A stretch of DNA of 64,000 nt. It comes from G963663495 sp963663495 (GTDB taxonomy: Bacteria > Bacteroidota > Rhodothermia > Rhodothermales > Bin80). The notes below the pieces were generated by a model. It was given only the letters and a program-made list of their open reading frames with translations, ran no database searches and was not told the origin of the DNA. The stretch's first letter is position 1. Every line of letters starts with the position of its first letter. The DNA lies in the NCBI GenBank assembly GCA_963663495.1, contig OY760427.1, positions 496,001-560,000 on the forward strand, in the 5' to 3' direction. Positions 37,002 through 48,069 of this stretch are shown in pieces. Both the position numbers and the translations under genes were made by a program.

Positions 37002-38384
37002 CTAGGCATGGTTTTCGATAAATATTGAAAGATCAGTTGCGTTTTCGCGCGCCAATCGCACAAACCGCGTGGACAGAAGTACGGACGCAAGGGCCAGACC
37101 GAGGACTAATCCTGCCCAGAAGCCCTGTACTCCCCAGTTCAGACCGTACCCGAGAATAGCGCTTGCGGGTAGTCCTACGATCCAGTACGAGATAAAGCAC
37201 AGCAACATGGGTATCCGCGTGTCCTTCATACCGCGCAGGGCCCCGCTGGCGGATACTTGGATTCCGTCGAAAACTTGAAACACGGCTGCAACACCCAGCA
37301 GCATAATGGCTAAGCGAGCTGTTTCTGCGTTGACGGGATTGTTCACATCCATGAACAGGCTGACGATGGGTTCCGGAAAGATCCAGAATCCGAGGGCCGT
37401 CAGGGTCATGAATGCGGAGGCGAGTATGATTCCCAGGTGCCCCGCCAGCCTTGCTCCAGCCGGGTCCTTCCGCCCAACCGCGTGGCCGACGCGTACCGAG
37501 GTAGCAATGCCGATACCTAGTGGTACCATGAATGTGAAAGCAGCGCTCTGAATGGCAATCTGGTGGGCTGCAAGTGTGGTATAGCCCAGCGTGCCTGCCA
37601 GGATGGCGGTTGCGCCGAAGAAGGCCAGCTCAAGTCCGTATACGCCTCCGACAGGGAGGCCGATATGCAGGATTTCCCCAATGACTTGGGGCCTGATATA
37701 TCCAAGTTGGTGGAAAAGGCGGAATGCTCGGAAGCGTTTGCGACTCAGCACGTAGGCGAGGATGACTATGAGTTGAAACCAGTACACCATGGCGGTGGCC
37801 CATCCAGTGCCTACCAGCCCCAAGGCCGGCATACCGAACCGCCCGAACATGAGGGCCGAGTTGGCGAGCACATTGAGGCCTACGCTGCACAGGATGATGG
37901 CCGTTATGGGCCACGGCCTGGATACGGCCTCGGCGAAATTGCGAAACACGATGAACCACAGGAATGGAAGGAATCCGAACACCACCGCTCGCACGTATTC
38001 CTGCGCCGCAAGAATCGTTGCGGGCTCCTGGCGCATCAGTACCCATAGGGGAGCAATGTTCCACATGATGACGACGATGGATGCGGCGAGTGCCGTTGCC
38101 AGGTATAAGCCCTGGCGCACGGTAACCCCGATCGGATCGTAGGTCTCGGCGCCAAACGCTTGCGAGATCATGGGGCCGGTACCCATCAGTATGCCTACGC
38201 ACACCAACAGAAAGAAGAAGAATGTGGCGTTGCCCAGCGCTACCCCGGCCAATGCTTCGGGTCCAAGCCTGCCCACCATTACTACGTCAATGAATCCGTT
38301 GGAGATCTGGCCCAGCTGCATGCCGACAATCGGGCCTGCAAGCAGCACCAGTTCACGTATTTCAAATCCAAGCTTGTGCCGCAT
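37002..38384 (-). CDS. MATE-family multidrug/Na+ antiporter (NorM-like)
   Basis: 460 aa, twelve predicted helices in two MatE repeats: ELVLLAGPIVGMQLGQISNGFIDVVMVGRLG at the start of repeat one, and LPVGGVYGLELAFFGATAILAG in repeat two. MVGRLGPEALAGVALGNA and GMKDTRIPMLLCFISYWIVGLP are family hallmarks. Same strand as the respiratory operon but 76 bp upstream; it may be transcribed separately. Confidence 0.92.
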   Translation of the reverse strand: MRHKLGFEIRELVLLAGPIVGMQLGQISNGFIDVVMVGRLGPEALAGVALGNATFFFFLLVCVGILMGTGPMISQAFGAETYDPIGVTVRQGLYLATALAASIVVIMWNIAPLWVLMRQEPATILAAQEYVRAVVFGFLPFLWFIVFRNFAEAVSRPWPITAIILCSVGLNVLANSALMFGRFGMPALGLVGTGWATAMVYWFQLIVILAYVLSRKRFRAFRLFHQLGYIRPQVIGEILHIGLPVGGVYGLELAFFGATAILAGTLGYTTLAAHQIAIQSAAFTFMVPLGIGIATSVRVGHAVGRKDPAGARLAGHLGIILASAFMTLTALGFWIFPEPIVSLFMDVNNPVNAETARLAIMLLGVAAVFQVFDGIQVSASGALRGMKDTRIPMLLCFISYWIVGLPASAILGYGLNWGVQGFWAGLVLGLALASVLLSTRFVRLARENATDLSIFIENHA

Positions 38385-38492
38385 GCGGCCTGTACGAAGA
38401 GTGTAGGCGCCAAGATACGGTCTGCAACCTCGCTATCGGATCCCCGGAGTTGCGGTTCCGTTAACTGTTGTTTGTGCACTGTTAACGGGGTT

Positions 38493-40391
38493 ATGCAAGT
38501 AGCAATTCTACATCTTGTCGGATTGATGTCGTGGGTCCCCGGGGTGATGGACACGGTAATTGTTGTTCCCCGCGAGGCCGTAATCAAGGTTGATGCGACG
38601 CAGCAGTTCGCTGCTACAGATAACTTGGGACAGACGCTGAAGCGAGTGTCCTGGTACATCCGCGACGATGCCATCGCGGTGGTGGACTCAACCGGTCGTG
38701 TGACCGCCCGCCGGCCTGGTGCTACTCGACTGGTAGCAGTCGCAGATGGTAAGCCGGCTTTTGCAAGGATTGAGGTGCCTGCGTTGCCTCCGGCGCAAAT
38801 TGAGGTACGTCTCCCCGTAGCGGAGGTACTGTCCGGCACGTCAGTGCCGGTCTGGACGGTGGTACGCTCTCGGTTGAATGAAGAGTTGGAGGGTGCTAGG
38901 CTAAGGTATAGAAGTGAAAACCGCCGTATCGTACAGGTAGGACGTGATGGTAGGCTGACCGGCATTGCCCCCGGAGAAGCTGCTGTGGTGGTCCAGTCCG
39001 GTAGAGTGCGCCAGCGCATAAGTGTTCGCGTTGTAGATAACCCGGCCACGCAGTACCAGATTGCTCAGAACCGGGTGGTGGTGCGCACGGGTGATGTAGT
39101 CCGGTTAAGGGTCCAGGCAGAAGATGCATCAGGGAGCCCCGTATCAGGACTGTTTCCCGCGTGGAGTGTGCAGGGGAGGAGCGGCTACATTGATGCTGAT
39201 GGACCGGAAGGCGTCTTCGTCGCCGAGGAACCAGGACCACACGAGATCAGGGCAGAGATTGGTGCGGATATATACAGGACGGTACGGATAAATGTTGAAC
39301 CACGGACATACAGCGCTACATTGTTGCGGGTAGGAAGGGGGGGCATCGGATCCCATCACTCGGGTGATACATGGGTCTTTGAGGGGGTTGATGGCCGGGA
39401 CTACGCCTATGTCGGAACGTTCCTCCACGATTGGATGAAGGTCTTTGATGTTACTGACCCCTCATCGCCGGTGCTAACAGATTCTCTGCAGGTGGATGCG
39501 AGGCGCATTAACGATGTCAAGATTCATCCCAACGGGCGTGTAGCAGTTATTACGCGAGAGGGTGCCTCCAGCCGCCGCAACGGGATTGTTGTGTTGGACC
39601 TTGCTACGCCTGACAATCCGGCGATTCTGTCGGAGTACACGGAAACAGTAACCGGGGGAGTACACAATGTTTGGATTGATGGGGAAACGGAATTGGTGTA
39701 CGCCTGCCATAACGGCACGAGTGACCTTCGCATCATTGATATCAGCAATCCGCAGGAGCCGCGTGAGGTCGGACGGTGGGGTTTGGAGAAGCGGGACAAG
39801 ACATTGCACGATGTGATCGTTCAGGATGGTTATGCGTACCTGTCGTACTGGGATGACGGTGTAGTCATTCTGGATGTCGGTGCCGGCACGCATGGAGGGA
39901 CGCCGGTGGTGCCCGTTCTTGTAAGCCAGTATTCCTACAAAGAGGGCAATACCCATGTCGCATGGCGGCACGGGAAGTATCTGTTTGTGGGCGACGAGAT
40001 ATTCCCGGAGGGATGGGAACCCTATGCGCCGATTGATGCCAGGGGATACATTCATGTGTTGGATGTATCAGACATTGGTAGCCCCGTTGAGGTGGCCCGC
40101 TATGAGGTGCCGGAGGCGGGTGCGCACAACATCTGGGCAGAGGATGACCGCCTGTATGTGGGATACTATCAGGGCGGGCTGCGTGTAGTGGATATTTCCG
40201 GCGAACTGCGCGGTGATTTGTTTAAGCAAGGGCGCGAGATGGCCGCATTATCAACGATAGACGATGTGTCGGTGGTGCCTGGGTGGCCGATGACATGGGG
40301 TTCTCAAGTATTCAAGGGGCATATCTTTACATCGGATTTGAACTCGGGATTATGGATTGCGAAGCTAGTTGAGCGGGCCATCGTGCCATGA
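38493..40391 (+). CDS. Secreted BIG2 and LVIVD-repeat beta-propeller protein
   Basis: Proposed start ATG 38493 (632 aa) gives a hydrophobic N terminus (VAILHLVGLMSWVPGVM); reading further upstream runs antisense to the MATE gene. Residues 22-95 form a bacterial Ig-like (BIG2) domain (VSWYIRDDAIAVVDSTGRVTARRPG), then a second Ig-like region, then from about 300 LVIVD repeats forming a propeller: YVGTFLHDWMKVFDVTDPSSP, LRIIDISNPQEPREVGRW, IHVLDVSDIGSPVEVARY, LRVVDISGEL. Such proteins are surface or periplasmic and bind partners; function unknown. Confidence 0.75.
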   Translation: MQVAILHLVGLMSWVPGVMDTVIVVPREAVIKVDATQQFAATDNLGQTLKRVSWYIRDDAIAVVDSTGRVTARRPGATRLVAVADGKPAFARIEVPALPPAQIEVRLPVAEVLSGTSVPVWTVVRSRLNEELEGARLRYRSENRRIVQVGRDGRLTGIAPGEAAVVVQSGRVRQRISVRVVDNPATQYQIAQNRVVVRTGDVVRLRVQAEDASGSPVSGLFPAWSVQGRSGYIDADGPEGVFVAEEPGPHEIRAEIGADIYRTVRINVEPRTYSATLLRVGRGGIGSHHSGDTWVFEGVDGRDYAYVGTFLHDWMKVFDVTDPSSPVLTDSLQVDARRINDVKIHPNGRVAVITREGASSRRNGIVVLDLATPDNPAILSEYTETVTGGVHNVWIDGETELVYACHNGTSDLRIIDISNPQEPREVGRWGLEKRDKTLHDVIVQDGYAYLSYWDDGVVILDVGAGTHGGTPVVPVLVSQYSYKEGNTHVAWRHGKYLFVGDEIFPEGWEPYAPIDARGYIHVLDVSDIGSPVEVARYEVPEAGAHNIWAEDDRLYVGYYQGGLRVVDISGELRGDLFKQGREMAALSTIDDVSVVPGWPMTWGSQVFKGHIFTSDLNSGLWIAKLVERAIVP

Positions 40392-40614
40392 AGGTGCTAG
40401 GGGTGCAGTTATAGATGCCTGCAAGTGCAGGTCTGTCAATTCCTGCGCTATTAGTTGCTAACAATGCTTCGCGTTTCTTGACGGTGTCAAATTTGAACTA
40501 TCCTGTGCGGCCCGGGTGTGAAAGGCTCCGAATACTCCAAAATATTCGCGCCCCTTTTTTTCATACACCAACTAAGTCCGGCATAATGCCCTTACGAATC
40601 TCCAGGATAGTTTT

Positions 40615-42077
40615 GGGAGTTATATGGCTGAGTGCCACGTGTTTTCGCAGGAGTTACTTTTTGTGCTTTGGTGGTGCAGACAGGATGGCTTTCGCCAGTT
40701 TTTCATAATCGGTTCCCGCTGTTCACGAAAAGACTGCAATTATTTCAAATAACTCGACACGTGGGTATTCATGCTATATAATTACCATCTATTAGGGAGT
40801 TATATACCACAGTGCCATGCCCGAAACGGTCAGTGCATACCGCAATATCACATACAGGCTGTTGCCCGGAAGTCGGAGGAACGCCAAGCAACTTGCTGGA
40901 TTAGCGGGTGCGTGTAGGTTTGTGTGGAATGCCATCCTCGCAGAGCAGAGCAGAGCGGGGCGTACAAGAAAGCGAAAGAGGCTGGAGAGAAGCCGCCCTC
41001 GGTAAGCTTCTTCTCGCTGGGGAAGCGGTTCACGGCGCTGCGCCGCACGGTCGAGTGGCTACCTGAATACTCCTTTGGTGTCGTTAGATACCCATTGAAA
41101 TATCAGGCGGATGCATGGAAGGCATTCTTCAAGGAGGGTAAGAGAAGACCGAGATTCCATTCCAGACGTGGTAGTACGCCTTCGTTCACGATCCCGGATA
41201 ACGTAAGGGTTCGGGATGGCAAGCTGTATATCCCGAAAGTGGGATATATGGCGCTCCGCAGGCGGGGAGGCAACCCGTACCCTGATGGTATACCCGTCAA
41301 AGCCACTGTAAAGAAGAACGCCGGCAAAGGGTATGCTGTCATCTGCTACAAGATGGAGGCACCTGTAATAGAGGATACCGGCGGTGCTGTAGGCATTGAC
41401 CGTAATTGCGGGCAGGTCGCTATGGTCTCCACAGAGGGCGATACAAGCATTATCAGACAACCGGATACCAAGCGTCTTGATGCCAAGTTGAAGCGGCATC
41501 AGCGAAGACTGGCGAGACAGAAGAAAGGCTCCAACCGTCGTAACCGGCGGAAGCATAGAATCGCCCGCATACAGCGCAAGCGTGCTAACGTCCTCAAGAA
41601 TGCGAACCACCAGGTAAGTCGCAGTATTGCCAAATGCTCCTCAACGGTGATACTGGAGGACCTAAAGATCAAAGCGATGATACGTTCAGCTAAGGGGACG
41701 ATGGAGAGCTTTGGTACAAACGTCAAACAGAAGTCTGGCCTCAACCGTGGGATATTGCGAACAGGTTGGGGCCAGCTGGATCAGATGCTGGGCTGTAAGT
41801 GCCGCAAGGTGATAAAGGTTACCGCTGCCTATACCAGTCGGCGGTGTTCTGTGTGTGGGCACACAGAAGCGAGTACCCGTAAGACACGGAGCAAATTCAC
41901 GTGTATGTCCTGTGGCCATGCGGATCATGCAGACCTGAATGCGGCTGCAAACATACTGGCCTCCGGGATTGGGGCTGCTGCACGGCGAGGGGCGTTCGGG
42001 TTACCGACCCCGATGACCTGTGAAATTGATACTAGTGCCTCACTGTGTACAGTTGGTCACTCACGTATATAATTCCC
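40615..42077 (+). mobile_element. TnpB element, copy 4 (1463 bp, 8-bp target duplication)
   Basis: GGGAGTTATAT at 40615 to ATATAATTCCC ending 42077. Perfect 8-bp duplication ATAGTTTT at 40607-40614 and 42078-42085. It is five bases longer than copies 1 and 3 because of an AGCAG-type duplication at about 40945-40950. Confidence 0.87.
40817..42072 (+). pseudogene. tnpB: TnpB with 5-bp frameshift
   Basis: Sequence matches copies 1 and 3, but GAGCAGAGCAGAGC at about 40942 has a 5-bp duplication (GAGCAGAGC in the others) that moves the frame after residue 45. The rest of the protein, including D193-, E279- and D371-equivalent residues and the zinc ribbon, is intact in the second frame. A GTG or ATG restart (near 40924) could give a protein missing the first 45 residues. 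Confidence 0.85.
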
Positions 42078-42265
42078 ATAGTTTTCAGCGCCATTTGCAG
42101 TAATGAACGTGGAGTCAGTGCTGATGCGCCTTGATGGTTGTGAGCGAGGCCGATTGCCAGATTGTCGCCGATACCGCTCATGCCAAACGGCGGCAGTTTC
42201 GCGCAGTGCGCGGGCGCAATGTGATCAACCCCTGGTAGGTTGGCCGAGGCCTGCCTAGTCGGCAG

Positions 42266-42336
42266 CGCTACCTGGGGGACGGGAAGGTCGAAATAGACAG
42301 CAATCTGGTGGGGGATCAGATGCGCACAATGCCTTG
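42266..42336 (+). pseudogene. Short IS66 TnpC relic
   Basis: Encodes RYLGDGKVEIDSNLVGDQMR, a clear match to the catalytic-Glu region of IS66 transposases (compare CYLEDGKVEIENNLVENQMR in the relic at 13.8-15.4 kb). Nothing before or after it in frame matches, so only about 24 codons remain. The surrounding 42086-42814 has no other recognisable gene. Confidence 0.6.
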
Positions 42337-42678
42337 GAGTCTGGGTGCGACTTGTATGTTTCATGCTACGACGTTAGTTATAGGTTATGATTCCGGGCTG
42401 GTTCTGTACATCGGGTAGTTGCGCTTCCTGGGGGGATATGGTGGATATCCATGCGTTTGCCTCGTTCAGCGTGCTTAGCTCTACCGTGTGCCCAGTTCAG
42501 ATATCCGACACTGTATAATATTTATCTGTTTTTGCAAGTTCGGTGTAGTGATTGGTTCTTTCAAGAGGTGCGGAGCCCTTGGACCGGAGTGATGCTTGCA
42601 CCGGGGATGCGGGAAACGTAGCATCATTTGGCATGCGCGAGACGCATGCCTATGCGATGGACATACGTCGGCGCTATA

Positions 42679-42703
42679 ACGCCCGGTAGCTCGGGCGTCT
42701 TTA
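42679..42703 (+). terminator. Possible rho-independent terminator
   Basis: Inverted repeat ACGCCCG / CGGGCGT with a six-base loop at 42679-42698, followed by CTTTA. The T-run is short, so only modest support. It may end transcripts entering from the TnpB element side. Confidence 0.35.
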
Positions 42704-42814
42704 CAGTTTTCTTCCAAATCCCCGTTGCCATCGCACTAAACGTTGGCGCGGCAACGACGCTGGGGGGCAGGTATCACTCCCTGCTTTGGGTACGTTTGTT
42801 GCTTCGCGTGCTCG

Positions 42815-45122
42815 TCATTCTCGCTTAACGATGAGGACCTCTCTCCGTATCATATGGTATCGCTTCTCAAGGACGGCAAAGGTCTTGGCCCCTATCTCCA
42901 ACCGGCTGTAGCCGCGCCAGATGACCTTGGAGCCTGGAGGCCGGTCCTTCTTCCGATCCATATAGCCACCAAAGACGGCCACCACCCGAATAGCAGCCCC
43001 GAGTGTCTTTGGAGGCGGCAGTCCAAACTCGTCGGCAAGCTCGTGCAACAGGCGCAGTTCCATCTCATCAAACAATCCTTCCGGCGATGCTTCGGGTTCC
43101 TCGCGCCCCAGAAGCGTCATCAATAGCAGGCGCCACGCCATCACCATACAGATCGTAATGGCATTGTGCAGACTCTTGGCCTGCCGCATACCCAGCCGCT
43201 CTACCGCACAGCCGCTCTTGAGCACACGGAACATGTCTTCCACACGCCACCGCAACACGTAGTAGCCTACCACCTCAATAGCTTGCTCCAGCGTCGTAAC
43301 CTCTTGGGTCGTCAATAGATACCACTGTACCGGTCGCTCTCCGGCTGGCGGCTGCACCTCCCGAACATGAATCGCACTGACCTGCACCGGATCCTCCTGC
43401 GACTTACCCGGCGCCGGAAGCGATAGGCGGCGGAAACGTACCTGCATCCGCGCCAGACGGCCCGACCGCCCCTTATGCTTGACTCGACCTGACTTCACGC
43501 GGCGGCTCAAACGCACAATCGGCACTTCCATGTGTCCTGCCGGACTGCCCGACCGCATGGTCGCAAACAACTTGGGAGACTTTTTACCCAATAGCCGATT
43601 CACCTTGGCTCGCACCAATATGTCCACACGCCCTGCCCTGCGCTGCTGCGCCAGGATCGCAAACACATCCGCCTCGCGGTCCATGACACACAGCACACGG
43701 GTACGACCGCTCAGATGCGAGGCGGCTTCCGCTATGTCCCGCACGCCGTCTATCCATAACTGTGTCTTAGGAGCAGGAGCCTCTTGGTCGGTTGTATAGG
43801 CACAGCGTAAGATCCCCAACGGCACACCGTCCTCACCCACCGCCAGCGTAGCGTGCAAATGCACTCCTTTTGCCTTTGATGTGGTCTGATTGTGCCCTAT
43901 CACATCCAACCCCTCGCACGCCGGACGAGTACTGTAGCTGATGTCCGTGCCATCCTGGATGCACAGCACCGTCCGTTGCGTACGCATCCGCTCTATCGTG
44001 CGATCACGATGCGGCTGCAAAATCTTCTCCGGCGTGATCTCGTTCTCGGCCGCTTTCTCCAAGAAACGGTAGTATCCCCGCCCGATCAGCGTCCAGATTG
44101 GCCGTGATCAATTCTCCTGGAGTGCGTGAAAGCATGTTTACGCTATGTACTAACCGGTCCGAACGGCGTTTGTCCCCCAACGGCGCTCCACCAAACTCCT
44201 GTTCTGCCCATGTATCACTGGCCAGCCCCGCACCCACCTCAAGCTCGGGATACGCCTCCACAACCGGCACTCCAAGCTCCTGCTTCCAATCACCACCCAG
44301 ATCATACACGAAAACCGCCTTCTTTCCCTTGGTGCATGCATTACCAGGAGCATGACGCCCACGCCCCTTGGTTTTCCCCACACACTGAAACCCCGCAGCC
44401 CGAAAACACGTGCCGCGATGTTCGGAGCCCACAAAGGTCTCTATCACCCACGGCACATACCCGTAACGGTTCTCAAAATCCTCCGGAAAACAACGCAATA
44501 CCTTCCCCAGTGTATGGCTGGCAAGGTTCCTGATCCGCACCATGGAGCGAATCAGGAACCGATTCAAACCCACGACATGGTCCCGGTAGTCCTCACGCTG
44601 CTCGTCCGACCACGCCATCCATCTGTCGCGCGCCTTCAGATACAGCGCCGCCGCCGCAAAGCCTATCGCTCCGATGTAGCCATGCTCGCTCCCGACAAGA
44701 TAGCGCAACTGCTGTCCGACAAACCGTGGCGCACACAACGGATGCTCGGCCTCCACAAGCGTATTCCAGATCGCACGCTGCCCGCCATCTTCTACCAATT
44801 CCAACTCCAGGCCGTGCACATCCTTGAGCAACGTCGGCACTCCAACAGGCGCAGGTACCGGTTCGTCCAACAAACGAGGCACTGTGCTTCGGACCACACG
44901 CTTCGGTGCAGGCAAGGACAGCGCACCCTCGGCTTCGAGTGTCTTGAGCGCCTGCAAACAACTGCTGTGCTGCACACGCCCCAAGGCATCATAAAAGCCA
45001 AACGCTTCACTCACACGGCGACTTATCGCTTTGCGACAATCGTCAGGATGCTGCTCCATGACCTCTGTCAACTCACATGGAGCGGCACGCAGTGTCTTCA
45101 GAATCTGATGTTGAACCACCAT
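42815..45122 (-). pseudogene. DruA(DUF4338)-IS4/Tn5-like transposase fusion, copy A, frameshifted
   Basis: Two overlapping frames form one protein of about 765 aa. The N-terminal 265 residues are a DruA/DUF4338 domain: CRKAISRRVSEAFGFYDALGR, FVGQQLRYLVGSEHGYIGAIGF, RDRWMAWSDEQR, NRFLIRSMVRIRNLASHTLG, YGYVPWVIETFVG, and GKTKGRGRH. Then a Tn5-type DNA-binding segment (WAEQEFGGAPLGDKRRSDRLV) and an IS4 DDE core (IQDGTDISYSTRP, VMDREADVFAI, then YVLRWRVEDMFRVLKSGC with the catalytic Glu). The frame shifts near 44075 at a run of G, within ADRAG / YYRFLEKAAEN. No clear terminal repeats. Confidence 0.85.
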
Positions 45123-45199
45123 GCCGCCAATCTAAGCGGCATGAATTACAATGTTAAGTAGGGGTACCGGTTGAACGGTAGGGCTAGGCCTGCCCTGTA

Positions 45200-45368
45200 C
45201 CCATAAATCATCCAATACGGTTCGATTGTTCGTCAGGTATGGTCAAATATCGCTGGCATGGCTGTCGGATTATCTCGGGTATTTCGGCCTAACAGGTATG
45301 GTGTGTGACTTGAGGTGAATAATGCCATCCTCTCGTGCGGATACGCGATCTCTTCCTGCGCCGCTTCC
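45200..45368 (+). repeat. 169-bp inverted repeat, left arm
   Basis: Pairs with 48070-48238 in opposite orientation, with about 90% identity. The arms enclose the IS66 TnpA relic and DruA-IS4 copy B. The arm does not resemble known IS ends. Its inner part is shared at both sites up to CCGCTTCC (45368), after which the sequences diverge sharply. Confidence 0.8.
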
Positions 45369-45384
45369 CTTGGCGCTGCATTGC

Positions 45385-45561
45385 CTACATCCACGAACCC
45401 TCGGCTGCAGTCTCCTGGCGATACTTCTGCCTCCAGTAATTCAACGGCCCGTACGAGATGCCCTGCTCTGTGCAAGACGCCGCTGCGGACCGGGTCCTTT
45501 CGTTATACTGCTCTACCAGCGGAAACATCTCTTCCGCCGTACGTCTGGGCTGTACCAGGCG
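45385..45561 (-). pseudogene. IS66 accessory protein (TnpA-like) relic
   Basis: Encodes AEEMFPLVEQYNERTRSAAA and then CTEQGISYGPLNYWRQKYRQ, the helix-turn-helix pattern of IS66-element TnpA accessory proteins, ending at TAG 45385. The N terminus is not clear. It has no partner TnpB or TnpC beside it. Confidence 0.55.
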
Positions 45562-45700
45562 GACGGTCCGGGGTCTGGGTTCTCACGTCTACGGGTAAGC
45601 TCTACAGAACCCGTCACCTAATCAAGATGCAGTTCACCGCACGCTCACGCAGGTGTAGCCACTGGGGCATAGGCCCACATCAGGCAGGTTGATATGCCAT

Positions 45701-48010
45701 TTATATGAACCCAGATGAATTCCCGTGCGAACATGCACTCAATTGTTCGTCTCTTACCTCGTATCCCAATGTCATTAGGTGTAACCTCTCTAGGCCACGC
45801 CACATGATCTGGTAACCCACCGGTCCATCACGAGTGCGGTTCTGATAACCGCCGAGCACCGCTACGATCAAGATAGCAGCTCCCAAAGTACTGGGCTTCG
45901 GCAGCTTTACCCGTGCTGCATATCCATCCAAGAATCGCAGCTCCATCTCCGTGAAAAAGACATCCGCGTCCAGCTCCGGCACCTCCCGACCCAATTGCAC
46001 CAAGGTCATGACGCGCCAGGATATCACACAATACATCGTTATTGCTCGCTGCAGACGCAACGAGGTACGCAGACCCAAACGCTCTACCTTGCACCCACTC
46101 TTGAGCACGCGGAAGAAGTCTTCCACCCGCCACCGCTTGAGATACATTGCCAACACCCGCCGTGCATCCGCTACGCTCCCTACCTCCATGCTGGTCAATA
46201 GCATCCACTCCACCGGCAGCGCATCCCCCGGAGGCTCCACCTCCAACACATGCACCCCGTACATCACCACCGGCTCCTGCTCGTTCTTCGGATCCGGCAA
46301 CAAGAACCTCCCGTAGCGTACCTCCGTATTGACCATCCGGTAACTGCGACCCTTCCGTGCCTGCTTGCGCGCCTGCTTCTTGCGCGCCGTCACCCGATTT
46401 ATCTCTATCTCCACATTCCCCGGAGCCTTACCACTGCGCATTACCGCAAACAGCTTGCGATCATCCAACAGCTTCCGATCATGCTTCGCTCGTATCAATA
46501 CCTCCGCCTTACCCTGTCTGCGCTGCTCGGCAAACATAGCAAAGCTGTCCGCCTCCCGGTCCGCAACACAGATCACCTGCGTCTCGCCGGACAGCTCCTC
46601 CGCCGCCTCGCATATATCCTTGAACCCGTCTATCCACTGCTGCGTCCGCGGAGCATGCGGACCCTCCTCCGGATCCTTGAAGCTGCCACGCAACACCCCC
46701 AACGTCAATCCATCCTCCGTCATCACCAGCGTCGCATGCAACGGCAACCCCAGCGTCTTCGCCGTCGTCTGATTACTCCCTATTACCTCCAAATCCGTAC
46801 ACGCCGGCCGCGTACTGTACCGCAACTTCGTCGTGTCCTGGATGCATAACACGGTCTCCTGACTACGCATGCGCTCTATCGTACGCCCACGATGCGGCGC
46901 CAATATGTTCTCCGGCGTTACCGTTTTGTCCTTCTTGCTCTCCAATAACCGGTAATGCCCCTTCACCGCCGCGCGGTCCGCATCCGTATGCGCGGTAATG
47001 CTGTGGCCTATCACATCGGCCAACATGGACGTACTCTTTACCAGTTGCACAGACAACCGCCTGTCTCCCAATGGCGCTCCGCCAAACTCCGTTTCGGCCC
47101 ACTGCGCACTGTCAATCCCCTCGTGCGGATCCCTCACCGGACGCAACTCCTCCTCCGGTTCCCCCAAGGTCCCGCGCCATTCTTTGTCCAACTCGTATAC
47201 ATACAGCCCCTTGGGATCCTCTTCCTTTGCCTCCTTGTGCCGCTTTCCGCCTGCGGTATGGCCGATCAATACAAAATTGTTCACCTCAAAACACGCTCCT
47301 TCCCCTTGGGGATCCACATACGTTTCGACAACCTAGGGACGGTAACAGTACCGTGCCTGAAAATCATCCGCCAACCGTCTCAATACCTTACCCAGTACAT
47401 GGCTGGCCAAATCCTGACACTGCCCCCGTATCAGAAAACGACTCAAACACACCACACGGTGCAAATGCGCCTTGCGCTGCTCATCACTCCACGCCATCCA
47501 GTGCTCTCTGGGCGCCAGGCACAACGCCGCCGCCGAAAATCCCACCGCTCCCAGGTAACCATGGGCACTGCCTATCAGATAGCGTACCTGCGCTCCCACA
47601 AATGTGGTCGTACGCCTCGGATGCTCAAAGTGCAGCAACGTGTTCCACACCATACGCTGCTCGTCCGTCTCAACCAACTCAATCGTCAACCCCCGGACAC
47701 CGTGTACCGTGTCCGGTAACGCTATCGGATCCGGTACCCGCTCCTCGCGCCTACGCGGTTCCGCCTTAGCCGCATTACAATTCTCGGGCTTGGGCAACAC
47801 AATCCTCCCCCGGGCCTCCAACTTCGATAAAGCCTGCGCACAGTTGCTCACCTGCGGTTCGCCCCGTGCATCAACAAACCCGAACTCTTCACAGACAGCG
47901 CGCGCTATCTGCGTGCGAAACCGCCAACGATCGTCGGCAAGAACCCTGTCCAAACGCTCTCCATTGCAGGGAGCGGTGAGCGTTCGTAAGACTTGACTTC
48001 GTTGAAACAC
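45701..48010 (-). pseudogene. DruA(DUF4338)-IS4/Tn5-like transposase fusion, copy B, interrupted by one TAG
   Basis: GTG 48010 (VFQRSQVLRTLTAP) aligns with the start of copy A. DruA/DUF4338 domain: FRTQIARAVCEEFGFVDARG, FVGAQVRYLIGSAHGYLGAVGF, REHWMAWSDEQR, SRFLIRGQCQDLASHVLG. An in-frame TAG at 47333-47335 falls in YRP / VVETYVD, where copy A has Trp (PWVIETFVG), so TGG to TAG is likely. The second half (45701-47317) is a full Tn5/IS4 core: WAETEFGGAPLGDRRL, DTTKLRYSTRP, VADREADSFAMF, YLKRWRVEDFFRVLKSGC. Restart after the stop could still give a transposase. Confidence 0.87.
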
Positions 48011-48069
48011 GCCGCAACATAAAAAACAAGTAGCGAAAGGCCAAGCACCTGAAGTGGTAGGATGGCAGT

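Noticed and set aside
44004..44080. Programmed frameshift in DruA-IS4 copy A
   Set aside because: Copy B has no shift at this place, so a simple indel in a G run is more likely.
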